64,000 bases of DNA from Synechococcus sp. CBW1004 (GCF_015840715.1 NZ_CP060397.1:992001-1056000); one strand, 5' to 3'; counted from the stretch's first letter, positions 33,975 to 43,625 are shown. Made by a program: numbers and translations. Notes: generated by a model from the letters alone, not told the origin.

Positions 33975-34901
33975 TTACGCTGTAGAAGGACAACGTTCGC
34001 GCACCATCCAGAGATTGGCGAGGGCAAACAGCATCGTCAGCTTGAGGTTGTTCTTGCGGATGCCTCGGTAGAAGACCTTCCGAAATCCAAACTGGCACTT
34101 GATGATCCGAAATGGATGCTCCACCTTTGCCCTGACATGTGCTTTCGCCGCCTCCATCAGATCCAGCAGTCTTCCCTCTGGGGTGTCCGGTAGAACTCGG
34201 CGCTGTCCGGGCTTCATGGCGATGCGCATCTCTGCTTCGCAGTCCTTGAACGCCTCACGCTTTTCGATGCCGATGTGGCCAGAGTCGCCGTAGATCACGC
34301 GTTCCTCGCCATGGACGCGATCGGGTGCCGTGTTCAGCTCATGGACGTTGGCAGCCGTGCTCACCACGGAATGGACCAGACCCGAGGCTGCATCCACACC
34401 GATGTGGCACCGCATCCCAAAGAACCACTGGTTGCCTTTGGCCACCGAGTGCATTTCAGGATCCCGCTCGCCCGTCTTGTTCTTGGTTGAACTGGGAGCG
34501 TTGATGATTGTGGCATCGAGGATCGTACCCTCCTTAAGCATCACGCCCTTCTCCCGCAGGCTCTGGTTCACCGTCTCCAGGATCTGCTCTGCTATCCGAT
34601 TCTCTTCCAGGAGGTGGCGGAAGTTCAGGATCGTCGTCTCGTCAGGGATCCGGTCCTCAACCATGTCGATCCCAGCAAAGCGGCGGAAGCAGGGGGTATC
34701 GATCAGCATCTCCTCCATCAAGGGATCGGAAAGCGTGAACCACTGCTGCAGCAGGTGGATGCGCAGCATCACCTCCAGCGGAAACGGTGGGCGCCCGCCC
34801 TTGGCAGAAGGCCTGTGGTACACAGGCGAAATCAAGGCCAGGAAAGGATCCCAGGGCACTGTGGCTTCCATCTCATCGAGGAAGCGCTGCCGGCGCGTTT
34901 T
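33975..34901 (-). pseudogene. IS5-type transposase copy 1, split near its N-terminus
   Basis: The frame encodes about 309 C-terminal residues of a roughly 326-residue IS5-type transposase. It includes RRQRFLDEM at the cut, the DUF772 region (PPFPLEVMLRIHLLQQW), and the DDE residues in LDATIINAPSS, YGDSGHIG and VEHPFRIIKCQFGF. The first 17 or so codons (starting MAAPLQLGF) lie at 37859-37914 on the far side of copy 2. The apparent longer start at 34955 is created by the inserted copy and is not original. Confidence 0.87.
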
Positions 34902-35720
34902 GGAAGCTCTGATCAAGACCGGGAATTGAGCGCAAGCGTGTCTCATTCTCGCCAATGAGACACAAGTGGGGTATTTTGTCCTTGGCTACTCGCCAGGTAC
35001 TCCAATCCAGGGCCTGACTGGCTTATTTCTCGTGAGTTCCCCGATCATTTTTGGCTGCTCACCCTCAAGATGGCACACTTATTCTGTCATTTACGCTGTA
35101 GAAGGACAACGTTCGCGCACCATCCAGAGATTGGCGAGGGCAAACAGCATCGTCAGCTTGAGGTTGTTCTTGCGGATGCCTCGGTAGAAGACCTTCCGAA
35201 ATCCAAACTGGCACTTGATGATCCGAAATGGATGCTCCACCTTTGCCCTGACATGTGCTTTCGCCGCCTCCATCAGATCCAGCAGTCTTCCCTCTGGGGT
35301 GTCCGGTAGAACTCGGCGCTGTCCGGGCTTCATGGCGATGCGCATCTCTGCTTCGCAGTCCTTGAACGCCTCACGCTTTTCGATGCCGATGTGGCCAGAG
35401 TCGCCGTAGATCACGCGTTCCTCGCCATGGACGCGATCGGGTGCCGTGTTCAGCTCATGGACGTTGGCAGCCGTGCTCACCACGGAATGGACCAGACCCG
35501 AGGCTGCATCCACACCGATGTGGCACCGCATCCCAAAGAACCACTGGTTGCCTTTGGCCACCGAGTGCATTTCAGGATCCCGCTCGCCCGTCTTGTTCTT
35601 GGTTGAACTGGGAGCGTTGATGATTGTGGCATCGAGGATCGTACCCTCCTTAAGCATCACGCCCTTCTCCCGCAGGCTCTGGTTCACCGTCTCCAGGATC
35701 TGCTCTGCTATCCGATTCTC

Positions 35721-37433
35721 GTAAGCGTTCAGGGGTCGGGACACCCCAGTGCGTCAGTCAATCTCCGATCTCTCCTCTGAGAGGGGCCATCTGTTCCTTC
35801 CACGTGTGATCGCTGCCTCAGCGATCCGGCACCAGCGATGGCATCACGCCGCCGAGGCGATGGGCAATCCAGGCCTGCTCCAGGAATTGCCAGACATCGC
35901 GGCCCTGCTGCCGCAGGGTGGCGGTGACGGTGAGCAACCGGCTGCGGCAGATGGCGCCGCCGGAGGACTGGACGCCATGGCTGATCTTGCGGTGAATCAC
36001 CGATTGCCGCAGTGCCCGCTCGGCAGCGTTGTTGGTGGGCTCGATCCCTGGCGTTTGCAGAAAAGTCCAGAGCGCCTGCTTGCGCTGCAGCAACTGGCGA
36101 CAGGTTCGCACCGTCTGGGCCCAGGGCGTTTGCTCGCCCCGCTCACAGCCCAGATCCACCACCCGCTGCAGCGTGGCCTCGAACGCCAAGCGGAGGGGGT
36201 GGCATCGATGCAGGAGCTGGGGCCGGTCGATCGCTCCGCTCTTCCACTGGTGCCAGTGAGCGAACAGATGCTGCTGCAGAGCCAGCATCTGGGCTCCGAT
36301 CTCCCTGCTGGCGCCCTGGCGTTCAGCGATGGCCGCCAGATCCCGGATCAGGTGGGCCCAGCACAGCTGCCGCTGCTCCACGGGCAGGTGGTTGTAGGCC
36401 GAGAAGCGATCACTCACCACGATCCCTGCAAAGGTATGGCCCAGAAGCTCCATTGCCGCTGCACTTGAGCGGCTCAGGCCCTGCAGGAACACCGTAACCA
36501 GTGGTGTGACCATGACCCACTGCCAGCCGCGCCTGCCAGCAGGATTACAACCGTCGGCGTTGCCGGTGGGGGCGCCGGTTTCATCCACGTAGGCCACCGG
36601 CTGCTGCCGGGCCACCTCCAGGGCTTCCTCCACCGCCTGCTGCAGGGCTGCGCTCAGACGTGCCCGGATGGTGGCGATAGCGCCGCGGCTGATTTCCACA
36701 CCCAGCAGCTGATCCAGCAGCGCCTGGGTTCGGCCGAAACTCAGGGGAAAGGCGCTGCCCAGCAGTCCCACCAGGCCGCTCAGGCGTGGGCCGTAGCGGC
36801 TGGGCTCCACATCCGCCGGCAGCTCGGCGCAGGTGCTGGTGGAGCAGCAGGGGCAGACCAGACGGTGCAGACGGTGTTCGATCACCACCGGGCTGATCGG
36901 TGGAATCTCGATCACCTGATGGCGCAGCGGCTCCGCATCCTCCCCCTGTAGCAGGGTGCCGCAGCGGCGGCAGGCGTCCGGGTGGTGCTCGAGCACCTCA
37001 TCCACACGCGCGATCGGCAGCAGCTCCGGCCCTGCTCCCGGGTGCCCCTGCTGACCACCCCGCTTGCGACCAGTGCCTTTGCAGCGGGTGGGCGGCTTAA
37101 AACCCGTGCCGTCACTGGAGGGCGGCTTGGAGGAGTTGCGGGAGTTGCGGCCGATCCGCTCGCGCAGGCTGGCCAGTTCCGTCGCCAGGTCGGTGAGCTG
37201 CGCTCGGAGCTGGTCGTTCTCCTGCTGTTGTCTCTGGAGCTGTGCAAGAACCTCAAGGAAGCCAGCCCTCACGCCCACCGGAGTGGAAGCCCAGTCCGCT
37301 TCTGAAATCCCGGCCGGAGGGGTGGTCATCGCAGGAAGTCTCTGCCTGAGATGCAACCGGGATTCAAGCCGACGTCAAGGGTTCAGTCGTATCGATGTTC
37401 GCGATGAGCTGTCCCGCCCCCCTGAATGGGTAC
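35721..37433 (-). mobile_element. Complete IS66-family element carrying tnpC only
   Basis: The element is 1713 bp, bounded by GTAAGCGTTCAGGGG (left) and the complement of GTACCCATTCAGGGGGG (right), with an exact 8-bp duplication CGATTCTC (35713-35720 and 37434-37441), the size expected for IS66. It contains only the tnpC-type transposase and lacks tnpA and tnpB, as in the ISBst12-like branch of the family. A nearly identical copy, broken by another IS, lies at 361-1590. Confidence 0.95.
35818..37356 (-). CDS. tnpC: IS66 transposase TnpC
   Basis: The 512-residue protein has an N-terminal leucine-zipper-like coiled coil (about 30-75) and an NSRNSSKPPSSDG linker. A zinc-ribbon-like region follows with CRRCG and CPCC. 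The DDE core has VAYVDETGAP, IVVSDRFSAYN and NNAAERALRQ, and the C-terminal helix ends in a MPSLVPDR tail. The frame is complete and its element is undamaged, so it is probably active. Overlapping frames on the plus strand here are shadows. Confidence 0.95.
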   Translation of the reverse strand: MHLRQRLPAMTTPPAGISEADWASTPVGVRAGFLEVLAQLQRQQQENDQLRAQLTDLATELASLRERIGRNSRNSSKPPSSDGTGFKPPTRCKGTGRKRGGQQGHPGAGPELLPIARVDEVLEHHPDACRRCGTLLQGEDAEPLRHQVIEIPPISPVVIEHRLHRLVCPCCSTSTCAELPADVEPSRYGPRLSGLVGLLGSAFPLSFGRTQALLDQLLGVEISRGAIATIRARLSAALQQAVEEALEVARQQPVAYVDETGAPTGNADGCNPAGRRGWQWVMVTPLVTVFLQGLSRSSAAAMELLGHTFAGIVVSDRFSAYNHLPVEQRQLCWAHLIRDLAAIAERQGASREIGAQMLALQQHLFAHWHQWKSGAIDRPQLLHRCHPLRLAFEATLQRVVDLGCERGEQTPWAQTVRTCRQLLQRKQALWTFLQTPGIEPTNNAAERALRQSVIHRKISHGVQSSGGAICRSRLLTVTATLRQQGRDVWQFLEQAWIAHRLGGVMPSLVPDR

Positions 37434-37972
37434 CGATTCTCTTCCAGGAGGTGGCGGAAGTTCAGGATCGTCGTCTCGTCAGGGATCCGGTCCTCAACCA
37501 TGTCGATCCCAGCAAAGCGGCGGAAGCAGGGGGTATCGATCAGCATCTCCTCCATCAAGGGATCGGAAAGCGTGAACCACTGCTGCAGCAGGTGGATGCG
37601 CAGCATCACCTCCAGCGGAAACGGTGGGCGCCCGCCCTTGGCAGAAGGCCTGTGGTACACAGGCGAAATCAAGGCCAGGAAAGGATCCCAGGGCACTGTG
37701 GCTTCCATCTCATCGAGGAAGCGCTGCCGGCGCGTTTTCTTCTTGGCGTAGGTCTGCTCGTAGTCCGTGAAACCCAACTGGAGGGGGGCCGCCATCCGCT
37801 GCCAGTCTCATTATTGGAACTGTACTGATTCTATCGGGTTTTTCAGGGGTTCCTTTTCTTCTTGGCGTAGGTCTGCTCGTAGTCCGTGAAACCCAACTGG
37901 AGGGGGGCCGCCATCCGCTGCCAGTCTCATTATTGGAACTGTACTGATTCTATCGGGTTTTTAGGGGTTCCT

Positions 37973-38613
37973 TGATCCTGAGGAGTAGGCGAGAATCCTC
38001 AAGACGCTCTTGGCAACATATGATACCAATGCCGCACTGAGTTCTTGCCCGTCTCCGTCGTGATGCCGGGATTGGCGGTGGGTTTGATGCAGTTTTCGCA
38101 TACCCCCCATCGGCTCCTGGTTCCTCAGCTTCTGCCCTGGGTTCTACCCGGAAGCCCACAGAGAAGCCACTTCCAGGTTCCCGCTAATCCTGGTGAAACG
38201 TTGAGAGCCCCTGCGGCACAAGGGTTCTTATCGTTTGCCCGGTCTGATGATGGTGCCCGTTCCATCCCCCAGCCTGATCCGGCCTGTGGATGTCAGGCGT
38301 ACAGAGGTGACGGGCGCCGGCATCCGAATGAACGCGCCCAGTCAATCTGCGGCGGCAGGGTCACGGTGCCTTCAGGGAGGTGCCTCTCCCACGAGACGTC
38401 GATCAGCGACCGACTCTGAGATGACCTTGACTCAATGTCTGGCGACCTCCATGGTCTGATCGGCACGCTCCACCAGCACCTGATCGCCGGCCGTCTGCCA
38501 TCACCGGGACCCTGCTCTCACGAAGGGATCAGCGCGGCAGGTCACGAAGAAACCGTGGGAGATCAGGCCAAGGACTGCCGTGGCAACCCAGGTGACACCA
38601 CCGGCAGGGGGGC
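37973..38613. other. Gene-free stretch between the IS nest and dnaG
   Basis: About 640 bases have no convincing gene. The part next to the IS is of mixed composition and probably degraded accessory DNA. It does not contain the missing 5' half of the epimerase gene. The last 180 bases show frames with some coding flavour on the minus strand (ending near 38430) but no start and no family that I recognise. Confidence 0.55.
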
Positions 38614-40707
38614 TCAGGCGGCCGGCTGCGCGACGATCTCCTCGTAGGCGGCGCAGCGCCGCTGGTCGAGATCGCTGAGGTAGCGACGCTCGCTGTAGTA
38701 GGCCTCCTGAAAGCGCAGCGCATCGCTGTTGAGCTCCCGGAACAGGGCCTCGATGCTCGCCTCGGCATCCAGCAGCGGAGCCTGCGACGGCGGATCGCCG
38801 GACGTGCCTCCGGCACGCCCCTCCTCCTGCTCCAGCAGGTGGGCGATGCAGTGCTCCAGGGTGCGCAGCCGCTGGCTGCTCCAGGCATCGAGCAGGTGGC
38901 GGCAGCGCTTCTCGGTGGCCAGCCGCGCCCGTACGGCCAGGGCGCCGCGCAGCAACAGCGCCGGCTGCTGCAGCGACAGGCGCTGCACCTCACTGGGCTG
39001 GAGCAGCGGTGTCAGGCGGGAACCCAGGGCATCGTCCTCCAGCAGCAGCCGATCGACCAGCAGGCGCGCCAGATCCAGATCCGCCAGGTCATCGCCGCTG
39101 TCCTCGCCCCGGCTGATCGCCTCCAGCCGACCGGCGCCGAGGTTGTCCTCCTCGAGTTCGGCGATCGCCGCCCACAGGCGGCGGTGGTGCTGCAACACGA
39201 AATCCTCCTGCTCCCACTGGCGCAACTGCTGGCGAATCACACCGCGCTGCACGGGGCAGTGCAGATACAGGCGCAGCACATCGGCCTCGGCGCGCTCCTG
39301 CACGCTGGTGGCGCCGGGCTGCTCCCAGCGGGCCGAACGCCCGTGCCAGCGCTGCCCCTGCACCTGCTGGCGCAGGTCATCCTCGAGGCTGCGGGCCAGC
39401 CGGGCCTGGCCACCCGAGAGGCGCTCGGAGACCTGCTGCAGATAGCGGCTGCGCACCGCCGACTGGGGAAGCTTGCCGAGCAGCGCCACCAGCGACGACA
39501 CCGCCTGCTGAAACTGATCGGAGCGGGCCAGATCACGCCCGGCCAGCACCTGCTCGATCTGCCAGTCGAGCCACAGCGGCGCCTGGTCGAGCAACGAGCG
39601 GTAGTCGCCGGCGCCATGGACCTTGAGGAACTCGTCGGGATCCTTGCCGGCGGGCAGCTGCAGCACCCGCAGCTCCAGCTGCCCCTGCAGCGCCAGCTGT
39701 TCCACCGCGCCGATCGCCCGCTCGGCGGCGCGCACACCGGCGCCATCGCTGTCGAAGTTGAGGATCAGCCGCTTGCTGTCGCAGCAGCGGCAGAGCTGGG
39801 TGATCTGCTGGCTGCTCAGGGCCGTGCCCAGGGCCGCCACGGCGTTGGTGATGCCAGCGGCGTGCAGGGCGATCACATCGAAGTAGCCCTCCACCACCAC
39901 GGCCCGGTCGGCGCGGCGGATCGGATCGGCGGCCCGGTCGAGGCCGAACAGATGCTTGCCCTTCTCGAACACCTCCGTCTCGGGGGAATTGAGGTATTTG
40001 GGCTCGGCGCCGTCGAGGCTGCGGCCGCCGAAGCCGATCACCCGACCCTGGCGGTCGCGGATCGGCACCATCACCCGATGGCGGAAGCGGTCGTAGAAGC
40101 CGTCGCCGCCGCGGCGGGGCACCACCAGCCCGGCGGCCTCGAGCAGCTCCGGCTCCATCCCCTCCACCTGCTGGAGATGGCGCAGCAACCCATCCCAGCG
40201 CTCCGGCGCGTAGCCGAGGGCGAAGGAGTCGATCGTGGCTTCGCTCAGCCCGCGGGACTGACGCAGGTAGGTGCGAGCGGCGGCTCCCTCCGGACTGCGC
40301 AGCTGGCTCTGGAACCAGCCGGCCGCCAGCGCCAGCACACGGTGCAGCGCCTCGCGGCGGGACAGCTGCTGCCGGAGACGCTCCTGCTGGGGGCCGTCGA
40401 CCGTCTCGACCGGCAGCTGGTAGCGGCGGGCGAGCTCCAGCACCACATCGCTGAAACTGGAGCGCTGCAGCTCCATCAGGAACTTGATGGCGTTGCCGCC
40501 GGCCCCGCAGGAAAAGCAGTAGTAGAACTGCTTGGCCGGCGACACCGTCATCGACGGCTTGCTGTCGTCGTGGAAGGGACAGATGCCGACGAACTCCCGG
40601 CCCTTCTTCTTGAGCACCACGTGATCGCCGACCACATCGACGATGTCGGCGCGCTCTTTGACAGCCTCGATCGTGCGCGGGTGGATGCGGGGAAGGGTCA
40701 GGGCCAT
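38614..40707 (-). CDS. dnaG: DNA primase DnaG
   Basis: The 697-residue protein has the CHC2 zinc finger near the N-terminus (CPFH at 43-46 and CFSC at 64-67). The RNA polymerase basic domain and TOPRIM fold follow, with VVVEGYFDVIAL and LNFDSDGAG holding the metal-binding acidic residues. The C-terminal part is a helical helicase-binding domain. It makes RNA primers for replication. It is slightly longer than the usual 600-650 residues because of a Glu/Arg-rich C-terminal region. ATG 40707 lies just before the standard PRIHPRTIEAVKERADIV start. It is divergent from an EamA transporter gene. Confidence 0.97.
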   Translation of the reverse strand: MALTLPRIHPRTIEAVKERADIVDVVGDHVVLKKKGREFVGICPFHDDSKPSMTVSPAKQFYYCFSCGAGGNAIKFLMELQRSSFSDVVLELARRYQLPVETVDGPQQERLRQQLSRREALHRVLALAAGWFQSQLRSPEGAAARTYLRQSRGLSEATIDSFALGYAPERWDGLLRHLQQVEGMEPELLEAAGLVVPRRGGDGFYDRFRHRVMVPIRDRQGRVIGFGGRSLDGAEPKYLNSPETEVFEKGKHLFGLDRAADPIRRADRAVVVEGYFDVIALHAAGITNAVAALGTALSSQQITQLCRCCDSKRLILNFDSDGAGVRAAERAIGAVEQLALQGQLELRVLQLPAGKDPDEFLKVHGAGDYRSLLDQAPLWLDWQIEQVLAGRDLARSDQFQQAVSSLVALLGKLPQSAVRSRYLQQVSERLSGGQARLARSLEDDLRQQVQGQRWHGRSARWEQPGATSVQERAEADVLRLYLHCPVQRGVIRQQLRQWEQEDFVLQHHRRLWAAIAELEEDNLGAGRLEAISRGEDSGDDLADLDLARLLVDRLLLEDDALGSRLTPLLQPSEVQRLSLQQPALLLRGALAVRARLATEKRCRHLLDAWSSQRLRTLEHCIAHLLEQEEGRAGGTSGDPPSQAPLLDAEASIEALFRELNSDALRFQEAYYSERRYLSDLDQRRCAAYEEIVAQPAA

Positions 40708-40790
40708 GGAGCGGGCACAGGCCCCACCGGTGGTGGCATGAATGGCACCATTCTGCCCCCTGCCACCACCCCTGTGGCCCGGTTGCTCCG

Positions 40791-41660
40791 ATGACGGCGA
40801 CGGAGCCCCGCCGTGCCGCCCTGGCCCTGCTGGCGGCAGCGCTGAGCTTCAGCCTGATGGCCGTGTGCGTCAAGACTGTCGGTCGCCGCATCCCCGTGGC
40901 CGAGGTGGTGCTGGCGCGCTCGCTGGTGAGCCTGGCCCTGTGCGGCGCCATGGTGCGGGCGGCCGGGCTGTCGCCCTGGGGTCAGCGGCGCTGGCTGCTC
41001 ACCCTGCGGGGCCTGCTCGGCTCGATCGCCCTGGCCTGTGTGTTCGGCGCGCTGACGCTGCTGCCGCTGGCCACCGCCACGGTGCTGCAGTACCTCTATC
41101 CCACCCTCTCGGCGCTGGCCGGCTGGCACTGGCTGGGGGAACGGCTGGGCCGCAGGCTGCTGCTGGCGATTCCGCTCGGCTGGCTGGGCGTGCTGCTGGT
41201 GTGCGCCCCGCCGGGCGCGGCCCCGTCACCCCTGGGGATCCTGCTCGCCCTGGCTGGAGCCGGCCTGACCGCCCTGGCCTACGTCAGTGTGCGGGAGCTG
41301 GGGCGCACCGAACCGGCGCTGGTGATCATGCTCTACTTCCCGCTCACCTCCCTGCCGCTCTGCCTGCCCTTCGTGGCGCTCGATCCGGTGCTGCCGCAGG
41401 GGGGGGAATGGCTGTGGCTGCTCGGGGTGGGGTTGTTCACCCAGCTCGGCCAGATGGGGCTGACCTGGGGGCTGGTGCGGCTGCCGGTGGCGCCGGCCAC
41501 GGCGCTCGGCTACGCCCAGGTGACGTTCGCGGCGCTGTGGGGCTGGCTGTGGTTCGGTGAAGCGCTGGCTCCCGCCACGGCGCTGGGAGCGGGCCTGATC
41601 CTGAGCGCGACGCTGCTTAGTCTTCCCGCGGCGAAACCACCGTCGCGCCGCGCGACCTGA
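40791..41660 (+). CDS. EamA/DMT-family transporter
   Basis: The 289-residue protein has about ten membrane helices in two EamA halves. The first half starts AALALLAAALSFSLMAVCVKTVG and includes the typical helix-4 region LPLATATVLQYLYPTLSALAGW with E at the helix-5 turn. The second half ends with APATALGYAQVTFAALWGWL. Relatives export amino acids, metabolites or drugs, but the substrate cannot be predicted. Its stop is followed within five bases by the antiporter start, so the two probably share a transcript. Confidence 0.88.
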   Translation: MTATEPRRAALALLAAALSFSLMAVCVKTVGRRIPVAEVVLARSLVSLALCGAMVRAAGLSPWGQRRWLLTLRGLLGSIALACVFGALTLLPLATATVLQYLYPTLSALAGWHWLGERLGRRLLLAIPLGWLGVLLVCAPPGAAPSPLGILLALAGAGLTALAYVSVRELGRTEPALVIMLYFPLTSLPLCLPFVALDPVLPQGGEWLWLLGVGLFTQLGQMGLTWGLVRLPVAPATALGYAQVTFAALWGWLWFGEALAPATALGAGLILSATLLSLPAAKPPSRRAT

Positions 41661-41664
41661 TGCC

Positions 41665-43011
41665 TTGCAAGCACCCACTCTGTCGACGGCTCTTCTCAGT
41701 CAGCAGGTGTCGCTGCCACTGGTGATGGTGGTGATCGGCGCCATCTTTCTCGGCACCTTGGCGATCAGTCGCTTCTCCTTGCGATTCGGCATCCCCGCCG
41801 TGCTGGGCGTGTTGCTGTTCGGCCTGGCGATCAACCCGAAGTTTATCTCCGTGAGTCATAGCTCGATCGAGTGGATTCACACCCTGACACTGGCCATGCT
41901 GCTGTTCTATGCAGGGCTGTGCACCGAAATCAATTCGATCCGGGGGTTTCTCAAATATGGGCTGATCCTGGCCTTCGGCGGTGTTCTCGTCTCCACACTG
42001 CTGCTCGGCCTGATCGTCTGGAGCACGGCATCGCCCAATGCCGGCGGTATCGCCCTGGGCTTCCATCAGCTGCCGCTGCCCGTGGCGCTGCTCATCGCTG
42101 CCTGCCTGGGCTCGACCGATGCCGGGGCAACGCTCTCGGTGCTCGAGGGCGTGGGCTCTGGGATTCCAAGGCGCCTGCGAGCGCTGGTGGAATTCGAGTC
42201 TTCGATGAATGACCCCGCCGCGATCCTGTTTCTCGGCATCGTGCTCACCCTCAGTGGTGGCAGCATCAGCCGTGAGCAGGATGTGCCTCTGCTGCTGCTG
42301 GGACAGGTCCAGATGTTCGTGCAGAAACTCGGCTCGGGCCTGGTGCTGGGTGTGCTGCTGGGACTGGTGGCCAGTTTCTGCCTGAACCGCCTGGTGCACC
42401 GCAAGGAAGAATTGCTGATTCTGGGCATCTCGCTGGGAATGCTGTCCTACGGGATCTCTGAAATGCTCGGAGGCTCAGGCTTGATCAGCGTCTATATCAC
42501 CGGCCTGTTTCTGTGTAATTTTCACTTCAGTAACAGCCGCATCACGCCCAGCAGCCTGCAGGAAACCCTGCTGCCCTTCAACACCATGACCACGATCACG
42601 GTGTTCCTGTTGTTCGGGATCGCCATGGACCCGGTCCTTCTGCTGCCGTCGATCAGTGAGGGGGTGGTGGCCGCCGCGGGGCTGATGCTGATCGCACGCC
42701 CCCTGAGTGTGCTGGCGATGCAGGCCTGGTCACCGTTCAACCTGCGGGAGAGCGTGCTGATCTCCTGGTGCGGTCTGCGCGGTGCGGTGCCGCTCTCCCT
42801 CAGTTTCGCGGCGGTGGAGGCCATCCCCTCACTGCCGGGTGTTGAGCAGACTCAGGTCGCGTCGCTGCAGACGAACGTCGCCGGCATCGTCTTCACCGTG
42901 GTGATGCTCAATCTGTTGCTGCAGGGCCTCAGCCTGCCCCACCTGAGCCGCTGGCTGGGGCTGCAGCCCGACGCGCCTGCCGCTCCCCCGGCAGCGGCAG
43001 CGGCTCGGTGA
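41665..43011 (+). CDS. Na+/H+ (cation/proton) antiporter, NhaP/CPA1 type
   Basis: The protein has about 448 residues with 12-13 membrane segments. The conserved FESSMNDPAAILF carries the Asn-Asp ion-binding pair of CPA1 antiporters, STDAGAT lies one helix earlier, and GLRGAVPLSLSFA lies near the C-terminus. It should exchange Na+ or K+ for protons. The formal start is TTG 41665; GTG 41707, just before SLPLVMVVIGA, is an alternative. The C-terminal Ala/Pro tail overlaps the 3' end of the convergent lipoprotein gene by about 80 bases. Confidence 0.88.
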   Translation: MQAPTLSTALLSQQVSLPLVMVVIGAIFLGTLAISRFSLRFGIPAVLGVLLFGLAINPKFISVSHSSIEWIHTLTLAMLLFYAGLCTEINSIRGFLKYGLILAFGGVLVSTLLLGLIVWSTASPNAGGIALGFHQLPLPVALLIAACLGSTDAGATLSVLEGVGSGIPRRLRALVEFESSMNDPAAILFLGIVLTLSGGSISREQDVPLLLLGQVQMFVQKLGSGLVLGVLLGLVASFCLNRLVHRKEELLILGISLGMLSYGISEMLGGSGLISVYITGLFLCNFHFSNSRITPSSLQETLLPFNTMTTITVFLLFGIAMDPVLLLPSISEGVVAAAGLMLIARPLSVLAMQAWSPFNLRESVLISWCGLRGAVPLSLSFAAVEAIPSLPGVEQTQVASLQTNVAGIVFTVVMLNLLLQGLSLPHLSRWLGLQPDAPAAPPAAAAAR

Positions 43012-43528
43012 TCCACGCCTGGGTCCCATCCGCTTCGACGGCGAGGGGGCGCGCCAGGCGCCAGCTCCGGCCCCGCTCACCCCGCTGCAGATAAAGCTCG
43101 AACGGGCTGTCCACCCGGATCGGATCCTCGGCCAGGCGCCAGTCGAAGCGACCCGTCAGGCGCAGGCCCCGGGCCTCCCCGATGGCGATCGGCTGCTGCT
43201 CCTCCACCCGCACGCGCGACACCTCCGGCAGCCCGACCGGCTCGAGTCGCAGGGCCTGGGCCACCTGGTCCTGGGTGAGGCGGATCTGCAGGGCCAGGGC
43301 ATCGAGCACCACCCGCCGTGGCGGCTGGGCGCCGGAACCGCAGCCGCTCAGAAGCAGAGCCACCACGAGCAGCGGAGCCAGCAGGCGCCGCGCCGAGGGA
43401 GCGAAGGCGTTGGCGACCAGCAACGCGACCCTCGCAGGCAGCGCCTGCAGCAACACCACCAGCGGCTCCACCCAGGGCAGCGAGAAGGCCCGGCGACGCC
43501 ACAGGCGCCCCGGCTCAGCAGAGGTCAT
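42929..43528 (-). CDS. Putative lipoprotein
   Basis: The protein has about 199 residues. A hydrophobic segment ends in a lipobox (ALLLSGC, then GSG) around residues 60-68, preceded by an unusually long N-terminal region, so the true start may lie further downstream. The mature part (about 130 residues) has regular beta strands and a final ITEPLPLPGERQARR. I recognise no family. Its 3' end overlaps the 3' end of the antiporter gene on the other strand, and its 5' side is divergent from ruvA. Confidence 0.7.
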   Translation of the reverse strand: MTSAEPGRLWRRRAFSLPWVEPLVVLLQALPARVALLVANAFAPSARRLLAPLLVVALLLSGCGSGAQPPRRVVLDALALQIRLTQDQVAQALRLEPVGLPEVSRVRVEEQQPIAIGEARGLRLTGRFDWRLAEDPIRVDSPFELYLQRGERGRSWRLARPLAVEADGTQAWITEPLPLPGERQARRAAAPASGSGGAG

Positions 43529-43625
43529 CAGCTGGAGGGAGCTCAGCCCGGCAGTGGCGGCGCGAGGGCCGCTGGTGGTGGGGGTTGGCAGGGCGGGCAG
43601 CATGGGGGCCGGCGCACGGATGTCC

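Larger units (their letters stand above)
35091..37795 (-). pseudogene. IS5-type transposase copy 2, split by IS66
   Basis: The N-terminal 120 codons (37795 down to about 37434, from MAAPLQLGFTDYEQTY to RHLLEEN) and the C-terminal 207 codons (35720 down to 35091) flank the IS66. Joined without the IS66 and one 8-bp duplication they give an intact IS5-type transposase of about 326 residues with all DDE residues. In the present state neither half is functional. Small frames at each end that run into the IS66 are artefacts. Confidence 0.87.
34902..37854 (-). mobile_element. IS5-family element copy 2, interrupted by IS66
   Basis: This is a second copy of the same 1.23-kb element, inserted into copy 1 and itself split by an IS66 element (35721-37433). 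It begins with GGAAGCTCTGATCA at 34902 and ends with the complement of GGAACCCCTGAAAAA at 37854. The parts outside the IS66 differ from copy 1 by only a few bases (for example T/C within the end hairpin). This explains the otherwise puzzling 1116-bp and 119-bp direct repeats. Confidence 0.88.
33786..37972 (-). mobile_element. IS5-family element copy 1, interrupted by copy 2
   Basis: The outer element has its left end at 33786 (GGAAGCTCTGATCA) and its right end at 37972 (the complement begins GGAACCCCTAAAAACC). After residue 34901 it is interrupted by a second copy of the same element (34902-37854), whose insertion duplicated TTTT (34898-34901 and 37855-37858). Without the insert the element is about 1.23 kb. 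Its outer flanks (TTAA and TTGA) do not match, so a deletion has probably removed one original flank, including the 5' half of the epimerase gene. Confidence 0.85.

Noticed and set aside
33786-35719. 1116-bp direct repeat as a gene duplication
   Set aside because: It is the shared body of the two IS5 copies.
37736-37974. Apparent 119-bp tandem duplication
   Set aside because: It is the 5' end of two IS5 copies brought together by insertion of one into the other, with the 4-bp TTTT duplication; not an independent repeat.
38839-40794. A long plus-strand frame of 651 codons
   Set aside because: It is the shadow of dnaG on the other strand, Gln/Gly/Ala-rich and without domains. Similar long antisense frames over dnaE, gatA and the EAL gene were dropped for the same reason.
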